This document shows positions 8,052-16,891 of a stretch of DNA of 64,000 nt, one piece after another. The position numbers and the translations under genes are program-made. Within the stretch, counting starts at the first letter, position 1. The number at the start of each line of letters is the position of its first letter. This stretch comes from Sphingomonas_B tabacisoli. GTDB taxonomy: Bacteria; Pseudomonadota; Alphaproteobacteria; Sphingomonadales; Sphingomonadaceae. The notes beneath the pieces are model-generated. The model ran no database searches, was not told where the DNA came from, and saw nothing but the letters and a program-made list of their open reading frames with translations. Location of the stretch: NCBI RefSeq assembly GCF_042678385.1, contig NZ_JBHUDY010000001.1, positions 372,001 through 436,000 of the forward strand, read 5' to 3'.

Positions 8052-8234
8052 CTATAGCGGCGGCTCGGAGCCGGTGTCCAGAGGATTGTCATGCGCTGCC
8101 GGCCCCGGCACGCGATAGGCGTCGCCCAACCAGTTCAGCAGGTCGCGATCCTTGCAGCCGCGGCTGCAGAACGGCGTGTGCGCGGAGTCTGTGGGCTTGC
8201 CGCAGAGCGGGCATTTCTCTGACCTGTCCGTCAT
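8052..8234 (-). CDS. yacG: DNA gyrase inhibitor YacG (zinc-binding)
   Basis: 60 residues. Four cysteines arranged as CPLC and CSRGC form the YacG zinc site, followed by the conserved DLLNWLGDAYRVPG segment. YacG family members bind GyrB and restrain gyrase. The start at 8234 gives the usual family length. It is divergent from the PHA synthase gene and precedes tRNA-Phe on the same strand. Confidence 0.92.
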   Translation of the reverse strand: MTDRSEKCPLCGKPTDSAHTPFCSRGCKDRDLLNWLGDAYRVPGPAAHDNPLDTGSEPPL

Positions 8235-8320
8235 CGCACCGAAATGGGAGCATTTGCGTTTCGCGCAAGTTGCTGACGAACACCGCCAAGTCGCATAGAG
8301 TGAGGGCAAAGGAGAGGATC

Positions 8321-10069
8321 ATGGCCAGCCAGACCAGCGACACCGTCCTGCCGAACACGCCGACGCTCGAGGACATGCAGCGCTGGACCTGGGTGATCGG
8401 CCGCGCCCAGCAGCTGATGATGGAACATGGCGTCGAGCTGGCGATGAAGGCGGGGGACGGTCCGGCCCCAACGCCGATGCCGGCTCTGATGGGAACCTCC
8501 GCAATCGCGCAGGCCGCGACCAATTTCTGGTCGGACAGCATGAAGCTCTGGCAGCGCTTTCTGACGCCCGGGGAAGCGGCAGCGCCGGAGGAGCCCAAGT
8601 CGAAGGACCGGCGATTCGCTGCGCCTGAATGGCGGGAGCACCCGCTGTTCGACCTGATCCGCCAATCCTACCAGCTCATTGCCCAGCACATGCTGAAATC
8701 CGTCGATCTGGTCGAAGGCGTGGACGAAGCGGAGAAAGAGAGGATCCGCTTCGCGACGCGCACGGTGGTCGACGCGATGAGTCCGTCCAACTTCGCCTTC
8801 ACGAACCCGGAGGTGATGAAGAAGACGCTGGAGACCGGCGGCGAGAATCTGCTGAAAGGTCTGGAGCACATGCTGCGCGATATGCGGCAGGGCCAGCTCA
8901 CCCATGTTCGGGAAGGCGCATTCGAGCTCGGGCGCAATCTCGCCACCACTCCGGGCAAGGTCGTGAAGCGCGCCCCGCTCTACGAGCTGATCCAGTATTC
9001 GCCGACGACCGACGAAGTGTTCGAGACGCCGCTCGTCATCTTCCCGCCCTGGATCAACCGCTTCTACATTCTCGACCTGACGCCGGAGAAAAGCTTCATC
9101 CGCTGGGCGGTGGACCAGGGGCTGACCGTGTTCATGGTGAGCTGGAAGTCCGCCGACGCCAGCATGAAAGACGTGGTGTGGGACGACTATGTCGCCGCGC
9201 AGATCGACGCGATCGACACGATCCGCGAACTGCTCGACGTGCCGTCCGCTCACGCGATCGGCTATTGCGTGGCGGGCACCACACTCGCGGCGACGCTGGC
9301 CGTGCTTGCCGGGCGCGGAGAGGCGGAGAAGGTCAAAAGCGCCACGTTCTTCACGGCGCAGGTCGATTTCGAGAGCGCGGGCGAGCTCAAGAACTTCGTC
9401 GACGACGAGCAATTGAAGCTGCTGGAAAGCCTGGCGCCGGAAGGGTTTTTCGACGGCCGCTATATGGCGGCGACCTTCAACATGCTGCGCGGCCGCGACC
9501 TGATCTGGAACTATGTCGTCGGCAATTATCTGCTCGGGCAGGATTATCCCGCGTTCGACCTGCTGCATTGGAACGGCGACACGACGAACCTGCCGGCCAA
9601 ATGGCATCGTTCCTATCTGGCCGACCTCTACCGCGACAACAAATTGGCCGTGCCCAAGGCGATGACGGTGCTGGGCGTGCCGCTCGACCTGCGCCATGTG
9701 ACGACGCCCGCCTATGTGCAGGCGGGGCGCGAAGACCATATCGCGCCGCCGGAAAGCGTCTGGAAGATCACCGACCATTTCGACGGGCCGCTGCGCTTCG
9801 TGCTCGCCGGTTCCGGGCATATCGCCGGCGTGGTCAACCCGCCGTCCGCCGGCAAATACCAGTATTGGACCAACGAGAAGCCGGCCGACAGCCTCGCCGA
9901 GTTCACCGAAGGCGCGACCGAGCACAAGGGAAGCTGGTGGCCCGACTGGATCGGCTGGATCGAGCGTCAGTCGTCCGAAAAGGTGCCGGCGACCGGCGCG
10001 CGCGTCCCCGGCGAAGGGAAATTGCCGGCGATCGAGGATGCGCCCGGCAGCTACGTTCGGGCGCGCTGA
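8321..10069 (+). CDS. phaC: Class I polyhydroxyalkanoate (PHA) synthase
   Basis: 582 residues with a GGAGAG ribosome site nine bases upstream. The lipase-like box GYCVAGT has the nucleophile at about Cys316. QAGREDHIAP supplies the catalytic Asp and GSGHIAG the His. The N-terminal PhaC domain is present. It polymerises hydroxyacyl-CoA on storage granules. Class I is inferred from length and from lack of a neighbouring phaE/phaR. No other pha gene is in the window. The second Gly of the usual GxCxGG box is Ala here. Confidence 0.94.
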   Translation: MASQTSDTVLPNTPTLEDMQRWTWVIGRAQQLMMEHGVELAMKAGDGPAPTPMPALMGTSAIAQAATNFWSDSMKLWQRFLTPGEAAAPEEPKSKDRRFAAPEWREHPLFDLIRQSYQLIAQHMLKSVDLVEGVDEAEKERIRFATRTVVDAMSPSNFAFTNPEVMKKTLETGGENLLKGLEHMLRDMRQGQLTHVREGAFELGRNLATTPGKVVKRAPLYELIQYSPTTDEVFETPLVIFPPWINRFYILDLTPEKSFIRWAVDQGLTVFMVSWKSADASMKDVVWDDYVAAQIDAIDTIRELLDVPSAHAIGYCVAGTTLAATLAVLAGRGEAEKVKSATFFTAQVDFESAGELKNFVDDEQLKLLESLAPEGFFDGRYMAATFNMLRGRDLIWNYVVGNYLLGQDYPAFDLLHWNGDTTNLPAKWHRSYLADLYRDNKLAVPKAMTVLGVPLDLRHVTTPAYVQAGREDHIAPPESVWKITDHFDGPLRFVLAGSGHIAGVVNPPSAGKYQYWTNEKPADSLAEFTEGATEHKGSWWPDWIGWIERQSSEKVPATGARVPGEGKLPAIEDAPGSYVRAR

Positions 10070-10070
10070 C

Positions 10071-10742
10071 TTAAGGGCGCGCCGGGACTGGCGTCGCCGG
10101 GATCAACGGCGAGAGCTCATAGACATCGAGCGTGCCGCCGCCGCGCGGGTAAGGCACGGCCAGCCGCCAGCGGAACGCGGCCACGCGCTCCAGAACGCCG
10201 GCGACGTTGTGGGCGTCGTCGTCGCTATAGGGGGCGGGCTTCTGGCCCGGTTCTGCAAGGCCGCCCAGAAAGATCATCCGCGTGTCGCTGTCGGTCCAGA
10301 GCCGGCCTGCCGGACGAAGCGTGCCGTTCGACTTCACCATCGTCAGCAGCTCGCCTTCCGCGTCGACGAAGCAATTGAACGGCTTGAACGATTCGAGGGC
10401 GGGGCGAGCGCCCAGCTTGATCACGCGGCAGAGATAGGCTCCGGGGCTGGGCGCTGCACGGGGCAGCGCCGCCGCCGGATCGAGCAGTGGACCTTCGGCG
10501 GAGATCGCCGTCTTGAAGCGCGCCGCTGCGCCAAGGCCGCTCGTCCAGGCATCGCGCAGATGATCGAGGCGCTCCTGGTCGGCGGGTTTCGCGACTTCGC
10601 GCCAGGCGACCGGCACCTTGTCCTCGATCACCTCGACGACAGGCTTCGGCGGAGGAGGCGCAGGCTTATGGCGCAGCAGAGCGCAACCGCTGGTCAGCAG
10701 CAGCGACAGGGACACCAAACGCAACGCAACCGCGCCGGTCAT
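10071..10742 (-). CDS. DUF4893-type secreted or lipoprotein, unknown function
   Basis: 223 residues. A hydrophobic signal (residues 5-19) ends at SGC, a possible though weak lipobox, followed by a proline-rich stretch. The body resembles DUF4893: W-R-E-V near residue 48, D..RL..LRDAW, then PGAYLCRVIKLG, FNCFV, FLGGL, and AGVLERVAAFRWRLAVPYP. Function unknown. It is convergent with phaC with one base between stops, and divergent from the DUF486 gene. Confidence 0.7.
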   Translation of the reverse strand: MTGAVALRLVSLSLLLTSGCALLRHKPAPPPPKPVVEVIEDKVPVAWREVAKPADQERLDHLRDAWTSGLGAAARFKTAISAEGPLLDPAAALPRAAPSPGAYLCRVIKLGARPALESFKPFNCFVDAEGELLTMVKSNGTLRPAGRLWTDSDTRMIFLGGLAEPGQKPAPYSDDDAHNVAGVLERVAAFRWRLAVPYPRGGGTLDVYELSPLIPATPVPARP

Positions 10743-10826
10743 TGGGATACTCCATGAACGGGCTGGCGCGGCACCTTAACCTGCCGCAAGGGGCAAAGGC
10801 CATGCTTTCCGCTGCGGGAACCACGA

Positions 10827-11162
10827 ATGCCGACTTTGCTTCTGCTCCTTGCCTCCAACGTCTTCATGACGATCGCCTGGTATTGGCACCTGAAGGGCGG
10901 GATGGCGAAGCCGCTGCTGCTCGTCATCCTGATCAGTTGGGGCATCGCGCTGATCGAATATTGCCTCGCCGTTCCGGCAAACCGGATCGGTTATGCGCAT
11001 GGCTGGAGCGGCGCGCAGCTCAAGGTGGCGCAGGAAGCGATCGCGCTGACCGTGTTCGGCGCGTTCATGGTGCTTTATCTGGGCGAGCCGCTGCATTGGC
11101 GCCACCTCGGCGCCTTTGTCTGCCTGATGGGCGCGGTCGGTTTCCTGTTTGCGGGGAAATAA
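10827..11162 (+). CDS. DUF486 / DMT-like small multidrug-type membrane protein
   Basis: 111 residues with four predicted helices (about 2-20, 27-47, 63-83 and 90-108). Motifs SNVFMTIAWYWHL and SWGIALIEYCLAVPANRIG are characteristic of the DUF486 family within the DMT superfamily. Substrate unknown. A 10-bp hairpin directly after the stop probably ends transcription. Confidence 0.88.
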   Translation: MPTLLLLLASNVFMTIAWYWHLKGGMAKPLLLVILISWGIALIEYCLAVPANRIGYAHGWSGAQLKVAQEAIALTVFGAFMVLYLGEPLHWRHLGAFVCLMGAVGFLFAGK

Positions 11163-11186
11163 GGGTCTCCCTCTGCAGGGAGACCC
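11163..11186. terminator. Hairpin terminator, probably bidirectional
   Basis: A perfect 10-bp stem (GGGTCTCCCT with AGGGAGACCC) and a CTGC loop sit immediately after the DUF486 stop and eight bases before the end of the convergent glycine-zipper gene. No clear T-run. Confidence 0.65.
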
Positions 11187-11193
11187 CTAAGAC

Positions 11194-11595
11194 TTAGCGG
11201 CAGCGCACGTTGCCGCGTTCGACTTCGCGGCCCAGCGCGCCGCCCGCGCCCGCGCCGATCAGCGTTCCGAGCACGCTCGAACGGCCGCCATCCAGCGCGT
11301 TGCCGAGCAGACCGCCCAGCGCCGCGCCGACGATCAGGCCCGTGGTGCCGTCGCTGCGGCGGCAATAGTAACGCCCGTCATTGCCGCGATAGATGCGGTC
11401 GTTCCGCGCCAGCCGGCGCTCGCGATAATAGCGGCCGTCGCGATAATATTTGTCGGCGTAATAATATTGCTGACCAGGCGGCAGCCGGTTGTAGTCGTAA
11501 CGGCGATAGTCGCGCCAGTTTTGCGCATTCGCCGGGGCGGGCATCAGCGACGGCAGCGTGACCGCCACCATCAGCCCGAAAATGGTCTTTTTCAT
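11194..11595 (-). CDS. Glycine-zipper 2TM-like envelope protein
   Basis: 133 residues from the ATG at 11595. A signal peptide ends near residue 25 (APANAQ). The middle is rich in Tyr, Arg and Asp with repeated YYR/YYADKYYRDGRYY elements, then GNDGRYYCRR. The C-terminal 45 residues are a glycine zipper (TTGLIVGAALGGLLGNALDGG...GTLIGAGAGGALG), the 17-kDa-antigen type membrane-embedding motif. Probably outer-membrane or periplasmic; precise role unknown. Confidence 0.82.
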   Translation of the reverse strand: MKKTIFGLMVAVTLPSLMPAPANAQNWRDYRRYDYNRLPPGQQYYYADKYYRDGRYYRERRLARNDRIYRGNDGRYYCRRSDGTTGLIVGAALGGLLGNALDGGRSSVLGTLIGAGAGGALGREVERGNVRCR

Positions 11596-11697
11596 CGTCG
11601 TCTCCTTCAACCACCCCGACCCGAACGGTTCGGACCCGTTCTGGTTGCGCGGACGCCTGGATCGCGCGATCTTGCGGGGAGGAAGGGGAAGCGGGAC

Positions 11698-12297
11698 ATG
11701 CCGAAGACCGATCCGCGTGTGGATGCGTTCATCGAAAAGAAGGCGGCGTTCGCGCAGCCGATCCTCCGCCACATCCGCGCCGCCGTTCACCGCGCCTGCC
11801 CCGACGTCGAGGAGACGATGAAGTGGAGCATGCCCTCTTTCACCTACAAAGGGCAGATCCTCGCGGGGATGGCGGCCTTCAAGGAGCATGCGACGCTTGG
11901 TTTCTGGCGCTCGAGCGAGGTGACCGGCACCAAGGAGCCGGAATCGGGCATGGGCCAATTCGGCCGGCTGACCAGCATTGCCGACCTTCCCGATGATGCC
12001 GCGCTGGAAGCGATGGTGAAGAAAGCGGCGGCGCTGATCGATTCGGGCGAGAAGAAGCCAAGACCGGTCAAGCACCCCAAGGCCGAGATCGCGATGCCCG
12101 ACGATCTGGCGGATGCGCTCGCCGGTAGCCCGGCCGCGCAGGCGACTTACGAAGGCTTTCCGCCCGGCCAGAAGCGGGAATATCTCGAATGGGTGACCGA
12201 GGCGAAACGCCCCGAGACACGCGCCAAGCGCGTCGCCCAGGCCGTCGAATGGATGGCCGAGGGCAAGCGCCGGAATTGGAAATACGAGAATTGCTGA
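11698..12297 (+). CDS. YdeI/DUF1801-family protein
   Basis: 199 residues; strong ribosome site GGAAGGGG upstream of the ATG. The N-terminal DUF1801 fold has EETMKWSMPSFTYKG and the C-terminal YdeI-type half has the PPGQKREYLEWVTEAKRPETRAKRV segment typical of OmpD-associated YdeI proteins. Cytosolic, function unknown. A second, shorter DUF1801 protein is encoded at 57528-57929. Confidence 0.85.
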   Translation: MPKTDPRVDAFIEKKAAFAQPILRHIRAAVHRACPDVEETMKWSMPSFTYKGQILAGMAAFKEHATLGFWRSSEVTGTKEPESGMGQFGRLTSIADLPDDAALEAMVKKAAALIDSGEKKPRPVKHPKAEIAMPDDLADALAGSPAAQATYEGFPPGQKREYLEWVTEAKRPETRAKRVAQAVEWMAEGKRRNWKYENC

Positions 12298-12303
12298 TCC
12301 CTG

Positions 12304-12431
12304 CCCTCTCCCCATTGGGGAGAGGGACGGCTGCGAAGCAGCCAGGGAGAGGGGCCGACACCCTGCGTGCGGACTCGGCCCCTCTCCCGGCCTCGCTGCG
12401 CTCGTCCACCCTCTCCCCGGTGGGGAGAGGG
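12304..12431. repeat. Compound palindromic intergenic repeat (three nested hairpins)
   Basis: Three hairpins in a row: CCTCTCCCC/GGGGAGAGG, then a longer one with arms AGGGAGAGGGGCC and GGCCCCTCTCCC, then CCCTCTCCCC/GGGGAGAGGG. It fills the gap between the YdeI-like gene and the convergent M23 peptidase gene, and may also terminate both. Architecture resembles the repeats at 21574, 47684 and 60043. Confidence 0.8.
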
Positions 12432-12437
12432 TAAGTG

Positions 12438-13907
12438 TCACCGCACCGGCGTTGCCAGCAGTCCCGCCAGCTTCGCCCGGAATGCGCGGAGCTGCTCGCC
12501 GCTCAAGAGCGAGGTGGTGACGAAGTTGACCGCCTTCGGGTTGATCGCCGCGCCGCCCTTGTACACTTCGAAGTGCAGGTGCGGGCCGGTCGACAGTCCG
12601 GTCGAGCCGACATAGCCGATCACTTGCCCCTGCCGCACATGCTGGCCGGCGGAAACCGCGATCCGGCTCATATGCGCGTAGCCGGTGCCCATGTTGCCGC
12701 CGTGGCGGAGCTGGACGAAATTGCCGTGGCCGCCATGCCGCCCGGCGAAGTTCACGACGCCATCGGCCACCGCGTAGATCGGCGAGCCATAGCCCGCGCC
12801 GAAGTCGATGCCCTTGTGGAAGCGGTTATAGCCGAGCAGCGGATGGAAGCGCATGCCGAAGCCGCTGGTCTGATAGCCGGCAACCGGCCGGGTCAGTCCG
12901 GCACGCTTCTCGCCGACGCCGGCGGCGTCGAACCATTCGGTGCGGCCGCCCGCATTCCATTCGAGAAGCTGCAGCTTCTTCCCGCCCTGTTGCAGACCGG
13001 CAAAGAGCAGTTTGCCTGTTTCGACTTCGCCGGTTTCGGCGCGGCGCTGCTCGACGATCAGGTCGAAGTGCGCGCCGGATCCGATCGTGCTCACCGACAT
13101 CTTGCTGCCGATCGCGCGCAGATAGGTTTCGACCGCATGTGCCGGAGCACCCGCCGCCCGTGCCGCGCGATAGAGGCTGCCGCCAGCTTCGCCTTCCACG
13201 CGCAGCGGCGTGTAGTCGACATGGATCGGGATAGATTTGAGCTGCAGTGCGCCGTTCACCCGCGCCAGTTCGATGCGCAGGTCGAAGCGGGCGCGGAAGG
13301 CGAGCGCGTCCAGCGGGCGCGGCATGTGCTTGTTGGCGCGGCGGCCGAGTCGGAGGTCGAGCCGCGTGCCGGGTGCAATGCCCGCGAGCGGCGTCGCCGA
13401 GGCCACCATCTGCGCAACCTGGTCCGCCTCATTGGACGCGACGCCGGCGCGTTCCAATGCGTCGGCGAAATCGCTGCCGTCGCCGATCGCGGCGCTCAGC
13501 TCGATCATCGGCCGCTCGGGCGCTTCGGCGAGGGGACGGACGAGATCGGTCGCGGCCATGCGTCGGCCGGAGTTTGCGCCATAGGCCAGCGGCGTGAAGG
13601 ATTGCGAGCGCGCCTGTTCGGCTTGCGCGCCGGTCAGCGCCTGCGGAACGGCGCCTGGCATCGGCCGCATCAGGCCGGGCGAGAGTGCCCACGTCGCAGC
13701 GCACAATGCGCCCAGCGTCGCCAGCCCCCGCCACCATTCGCGCGAGCCGATGCGCGCGCCAAGATCGACGGTGAGGTCGAGATCGGCGAAGCGGCCCGCA
13801 TTGACGCCGCGCTGCCCGAAGCCGGGGGCGAGCGCGACTGCGCCGGCTCCGCCGCCCAGGCTGAATTCTTGACTGCCGTGTTGATACAAGAAGCTGCCCC
13901 CCGGCAT
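12438..13907 (-). CDS. M23-family peptidoglycan metallopeptidase
   Basis: About 489 residues from the ATG at 13907; TTG at 13949 and at about 13892 are alternatives and none has a clear ribosome site. A membrane helix (about 60-80) anchors a periplasmic region. The LytM/M23 domain occupies the last 150 residues: RFHKGIDFG and GPHLHFEV supply the zinc ligands. Family members cleave peptide cross-links of peptidoglycan or activate amidases. A CtrA-like box lies just upstream. Divergent from the helicase gene. Confidence 0.88.
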   Translation of the reverse strand: MPGGSFLYQHGSQEFSLGGGAGAVALAPGFGQRGVNAGRFADLDLTVDLGARIGSREWWRGLATLGALCAATWALSPGLMRPMPGAVPQALTGAQAEQARSQSFTPLAYGANSGRRMAATDLVRPLAEAPERPMIELSAAIGDGSDFADALERAGVASNEADQVAQMVASATPLAGIAPGTRLDLRLGRRANKHMPRPLDALAFRARFDLRIELARVNGALQLKSIPIHVDYTPLRVEGEAGGSLYRAARAAGAPAHAVETYLRAIGSKMSVSTIGSGAHFDLIVEQRRAETGEVETGKLLFAGLQQGGKKLQLLEWNAGGRTEWFDAAGVGEKRAGLTRPVAGYQTSGFGMRFHPLLGYNRFHKGIDFGAGYGSPIYAVADGVVNFAGRHGGHGNFVQLRHGGNMGTGYAHMSRIAVSAGQHVRQGQVIGYVGSTGLSTGPHLHFEVYKGGAAINPKAVNFVTTSLLSGEQLRAFRAKLAGLLATPVR

Positions 13908-13955
13908 GGCGCCACGATGATCGCGGCGAGGTGGGAGGACTGTGGACAAGCAGGG

Positions 13956-13970
13956 TTAACGTCAACCTAA
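13956..13970. promoter_or_regulatory. Possible CtrA half-consensus box (TTAA-N7-CTAA)
   Basis: TTAA at 13956-13959 and CTAA at 13967-13970 are separated by seven bases, one mismatch from the alphaproteobacterial CtrA consensus TTAA-N7-TTAA. It lies in the divergent gap next to the M23 peptidase. A single near match can arise by chance. Confidence 0.3.
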
Positions 13971-14070
13971 GTTGCTGGCTTATCCCGCGGCGCTGCGGCG
14001 AACCGCGCTTCGTGTGCGTTCAACCGCACAAGTGCTTGTGTTTGGTCAGGGAACCCCCAAGGTTAGCGTC

Positions 14071-16566
14071 ATGTCCAGCTTTGCCTCTTCGCCCGTCGCG
14101 GCGGTTCTGGGGCCGACCAATACCGGCAAGACGCACCTCGCGGTCGAGCGGATGTGCGCGCATTCCAGCGGCATGATCGGCTTTCCGCTGCGGCTGCTGG
14201 CGCGCGAAGTCTATGACCGGGTGGTCGCAATCAAGGGCCCGAACGAAGTCGCGCTGATCACCGGCGAGGAGAAGATCGTGCCTAAGGCCTCGCGCTGGTT
14301 CCTCTGCACGGCGGAGTCGATGCCGCTGGACAGGGATGTCGCTTTCGTCGCGATCGACGAGGCGCAGTTGGGCGCCGATCCCGAGCGCGGCCATGTCTTC
14401 ACCGACCGGCTGCTCCGCGCCCGGGGACGCGAGGAGACGCTGATCCTCGGCTCCGAGGCGCTGCGGCCGATGGTGAAGGCGCTGCTGCCGAAGACCGATA
14501 TCGTCAACCGCCCGCGCTTTTCGACGCTCAGCTTCGCCGGAGCGAAGAAGCTGTCCCGCCTGCCCAAGCGCTCTGCGATCGTCGCCTTCTCGGCCGAGGA
14601 AGTTTACGCTGTCGCCGAGACGCTGCGGCGGCTGCGCGGCGGTGCGGCGGTGGTGATGGGCGCGCTTTCGCCCCGCACCCGCAATGCCCAGGTCGCGATG
14701 TTCCAGGCCGGCGAAGTCGATTACCTGGTCGCGACCGACGCGATCGGCATGGGCCTCAACATGGACGTGGCGCACGTCGCTTTCGCGTCGCTCAGCAAGT
14801 TCGACGGGCGGCGGCAGCGGCGGCTGACGGTTGCCGAAATGGCCCAGATCGCCGGCCGCGCCGGCCGCCACCAGCGCGACGGCACCTTCGGCTCGTTGGG
14901 CAGCGAAGATGGCCCCGGCGCGTTCACGCCTGAAGAGATCGAGGCAATCGAGGACCACCATTTTCCGCCGCTCGATCATCTCTATTGGCGCGACGGCGAT
15001 CCGGATATGGCGAGCCTCGACGCGCTGATCGGCTCGCTGGAGGCGCGGCCCGAAAATCCGGTGCTGCGCCCCGCTCCGCAGGCGATCGACCTGGCGGTGC
15101 TGAAACGCCTCGCCGACGAGGACTGGGTGCGCGATCGAACGCGCAGCCCCCAGGCGGTGAAACGTCTCTGGGCCGCTTGCGGTCTCCCCGACTTCCGCAA
15201 GACCGGTCCCGAGCATCACGCGCGTTTCGTCGGCCGCATCTACCAGCATCTGTCCGAGGGGAACGGGCACGTCCCGCACACCTGGTTCTCCGAAGAGATT
15301 GCGCGGCTTGACCGCACCGGCGGGGACGTCGACACCATCGCCGATCGTATCGCCTCGATCCGGAGCTGGTCCTACATCGCGCACCGCGCCGATTGGCTGG
15401 AGAATCCGGCGCATTGGGCCGAGCGCACCCGCGCGATCGAGGAGAAATTGTCGGACGCCCTCCACGCCGCGCTTACCCAGCGCTTCGTCGATCGGCGCAC
15501 GTCGGTGCTGCTGCGCGAGATCGGCGCGGGCCTGTCCGAGCTGCCGGTCGCAATCGCCGAAGACGGGGCCGTCACTGTCGATGACGAGCCGATCGGCAAG
15601 CTCGACGGCTTTGCGTTTACGCCCGACGCAGGCGCGCGCCATGGCGATGCGCGCCGTCTGATCGCTGCTGCCGACCGCCGCCTTGCCGGCGAGCGCGCCA
15701 ACCGCGCCCGCGCGCTTGCGGCGAGCGAGGATGCGGCGTTTGCGCTGTTCGCCGAGCCGGGCAAGCCGCCCGCAATCCTGTGGAACGGCCGCGAGATCGC
15801 GACGTTCGAGCCGACGCGCGAACTGCTTCGCCCCAAGCTCCGCCTCGAGCGGGCCGCCAGGGCGCTGGAGCAAAACAGCCGCGACATCATCTTCGCCCGC
15901 CTCCACCGCTGGCTGGAGGAGCGCACCGAAAAGCTGCTCGACCCGCTGGAGAAGCTCACCGCCGCCACGGCTGATCCGGCGACGCCGCGGACCTTGCGCG
16001 CGCTGCTCGCTCCGCTTGGAGAGGCCGGTGGCATCCTTGAACGGCGCGCGGTTGAAACCGTCCTCGCCGGATTGTCCCGCGAAGATCGTGCCGCTGCGCG
16101 CAAGCTCGGTCTCATCATTGGCGCACTCGACGTGTTTGCGCCGGCACTGCTGAAGCCCGAGCCGCTCAAATGGCGTACGGCGCTGCTTGCTGTGCGCACT
16201 CGCGCGGCCATGTCGGCCGTACCACCCGCCGGCGCAGTGCTCGCCCCGGCTGGCCCGGCGATGCCCGGCTTCCGCCGCATCGGCCGCCAGCAGGTCCGCA
16301 TCGACATGGTCGAGCGCATCGCCCGTGCCGCCCACGACGCCCGCGAAGGCAAGCGCCCGTTCGTGCCCGATCCGTCGCTCGCGACATCCGTTGGCCTGGA
16401 AGCGGCGACGCTGAAGCGCCTGATGCTCTCGCTCGGCTTCCGGGCGATGCCGCAGGCCGAGGGCACGCCGGCCTCGTGGCGCTGGCACGGCCGCCGCCGC
16501 CAGGAGGAGAGCGTCGCCATCAATCCCAACAACCCGTTCGCTGCCCTGGCCGGTCTGGCGCGGTGA
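14071..16566 (+). CDS. SUV3/MgpS-like DEAQ-box RNA helicase
   Basis: 831 residues from the ATG at 14071. Superfamily 2 motifs are complete: Walker A GPTNTGKT, motif II DEAQ, LGSEALRP, VAFSAEEVY, TDAIGMGLNMDV, and motif VI QIAGRAGR. A long C-terminal extension (about 300-830) follows. Similar to mitochondrial SUV3 and alphaproteobacterial helicases found beside an S4-domain gene; probably acts in RNA metabolism. The stop overlaps the GTG start of the S4 gene, so the two are translationally coupled. Confidence 0.9.
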   Translation: MSSFASSPVAAVLGPTNTGKTHLAVERMCAHSSGMIGFPLRLLAREVYDRVVAIKGPNEVALITGEEKIVPKASRWFLCTAESMPLDRDVAFVAIDEAQLGADPERGHVFTDRLLRARGREETLILGSEALRPMVKALLPKTDIVNRPRFSTLSFAGAKKLSRLPKRSAIVAFSAEEVYAVAETLRRLRGGAAVVMGALSPRTRNAQVAMFQAGEVDYLVATDAIGMGLNMDVAHVAFASLSKFDGRRQRRLTVAEMAQIAGRAGRHQRDGTFGSLGSEDGPGAFTPEEIEAIEDHHFPPLDHLYWRDGDPDMASLDALIGSLEARPENPVLRPAPQAIDLAVLKRLADEDWVRDRTRSPQAVKRLWAACGLPDFRKTGPEHHARFVGRIYQHLSEGNGHVPHTWFSEEIARLDRTGGDVDTIADRIASIRSWSYIAHRADWLENPAHWAERTRAIEEKLSDALHAALTQRFVDRRTSVLLREIGAGLSELPVAIAEDGAVTVDDEPIGKLDGFAFTPDAGARHGDARRLIAAADRRLAGERANRARALAASEDAAFALFAEPGKPPAILWNGREIATFEPTRELLRPKLRLERAARALEQNSRDIIFARLHRWLEERTEKLLDPLEKLTAATADPATPRTLRALLAPLGEAGGILERRAVETVLAGLSREDRAAARKLGLIIGALDVFAPALLKPEPLKWRTALLAVRTRAAMSAVPPAGAVLAPAGPAMPGFRRIGRQQVRIDMVERIARAAHDAREGKRPFVPDPSLATSVGLEAATLKRLMLSLGFRAMPQAEGTPASWRWHGRRRQEESVAINPNNPFAALAGLAR

Positions 16567-16856
16567 GCGCGGAGACGCTTCGCCTCGACAAATTCCTCTG
16601 GTTCGCGCGGCTCGCGAAGACCCGCAGCTTCGCGCAGGAGGTCGCCGAGGCCGGGCACATGCGGATCAGCGGCCGCGTGATCGACCGCGCCCATGCCTCG
16701 GTCCGCATCGGCGATGTGCTGAGTTTTCCGTTGCACGGCCGCGTGCGCGTCATTCGGATCGAGGCGCTCCCCGGCCGCCGGGGGCCGGCATCGGAAGCGC
16801 GGCTCTGCTACACCGATCTCTCGCCCGGTGTTGACGCGACTCCGTCAGCGACTTAG
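16563..16856 (+). CDS. S4-domain RNA-binding protein (Hsp15-like)
   Basis: 97 residues starting at GTG 16563, overlapping the helicase stop (GTGA). The S4 motif is clear: LRLDKFLWFARLAKTRSFAQEVAE...GHMRISGRVIDRA (given in part). Hsp15 binds free 50S subunits carrying nascent chains in E. coli. Here coupling with an RNA helicase suggests joint action on structured RNA or ribosomes, which is inference. Confidence 0.88.
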   Translation: MSAETLRLDKFLWFARLAKTRSFAQEVAEAGHMRISGRVIDRAHASVRIGDVLSFPLHGRVRVIRIEALPGRRGPASEARLCYTDLSPGVDATPSAT

Positions 16857-16891
16857 CGAGTCCCGAGGAACGCCATGAGGGGCCTGAGCAC

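Noticed and set aside
7154..8320. Upstream extension of the PHA synthase frame through the ROK gene and tRNA-Phe
   Set aside because: It runs antisense through a tRNA and a real kinase; the ATG at 8321 has a ribosome site and starts the family-typical sequence.
12304..12431. Repeated palindromes as a CRISPR array
   Set aside because: Hairpins are adjacent, not regularly spaced by unique spacers, and no cas gene is present.
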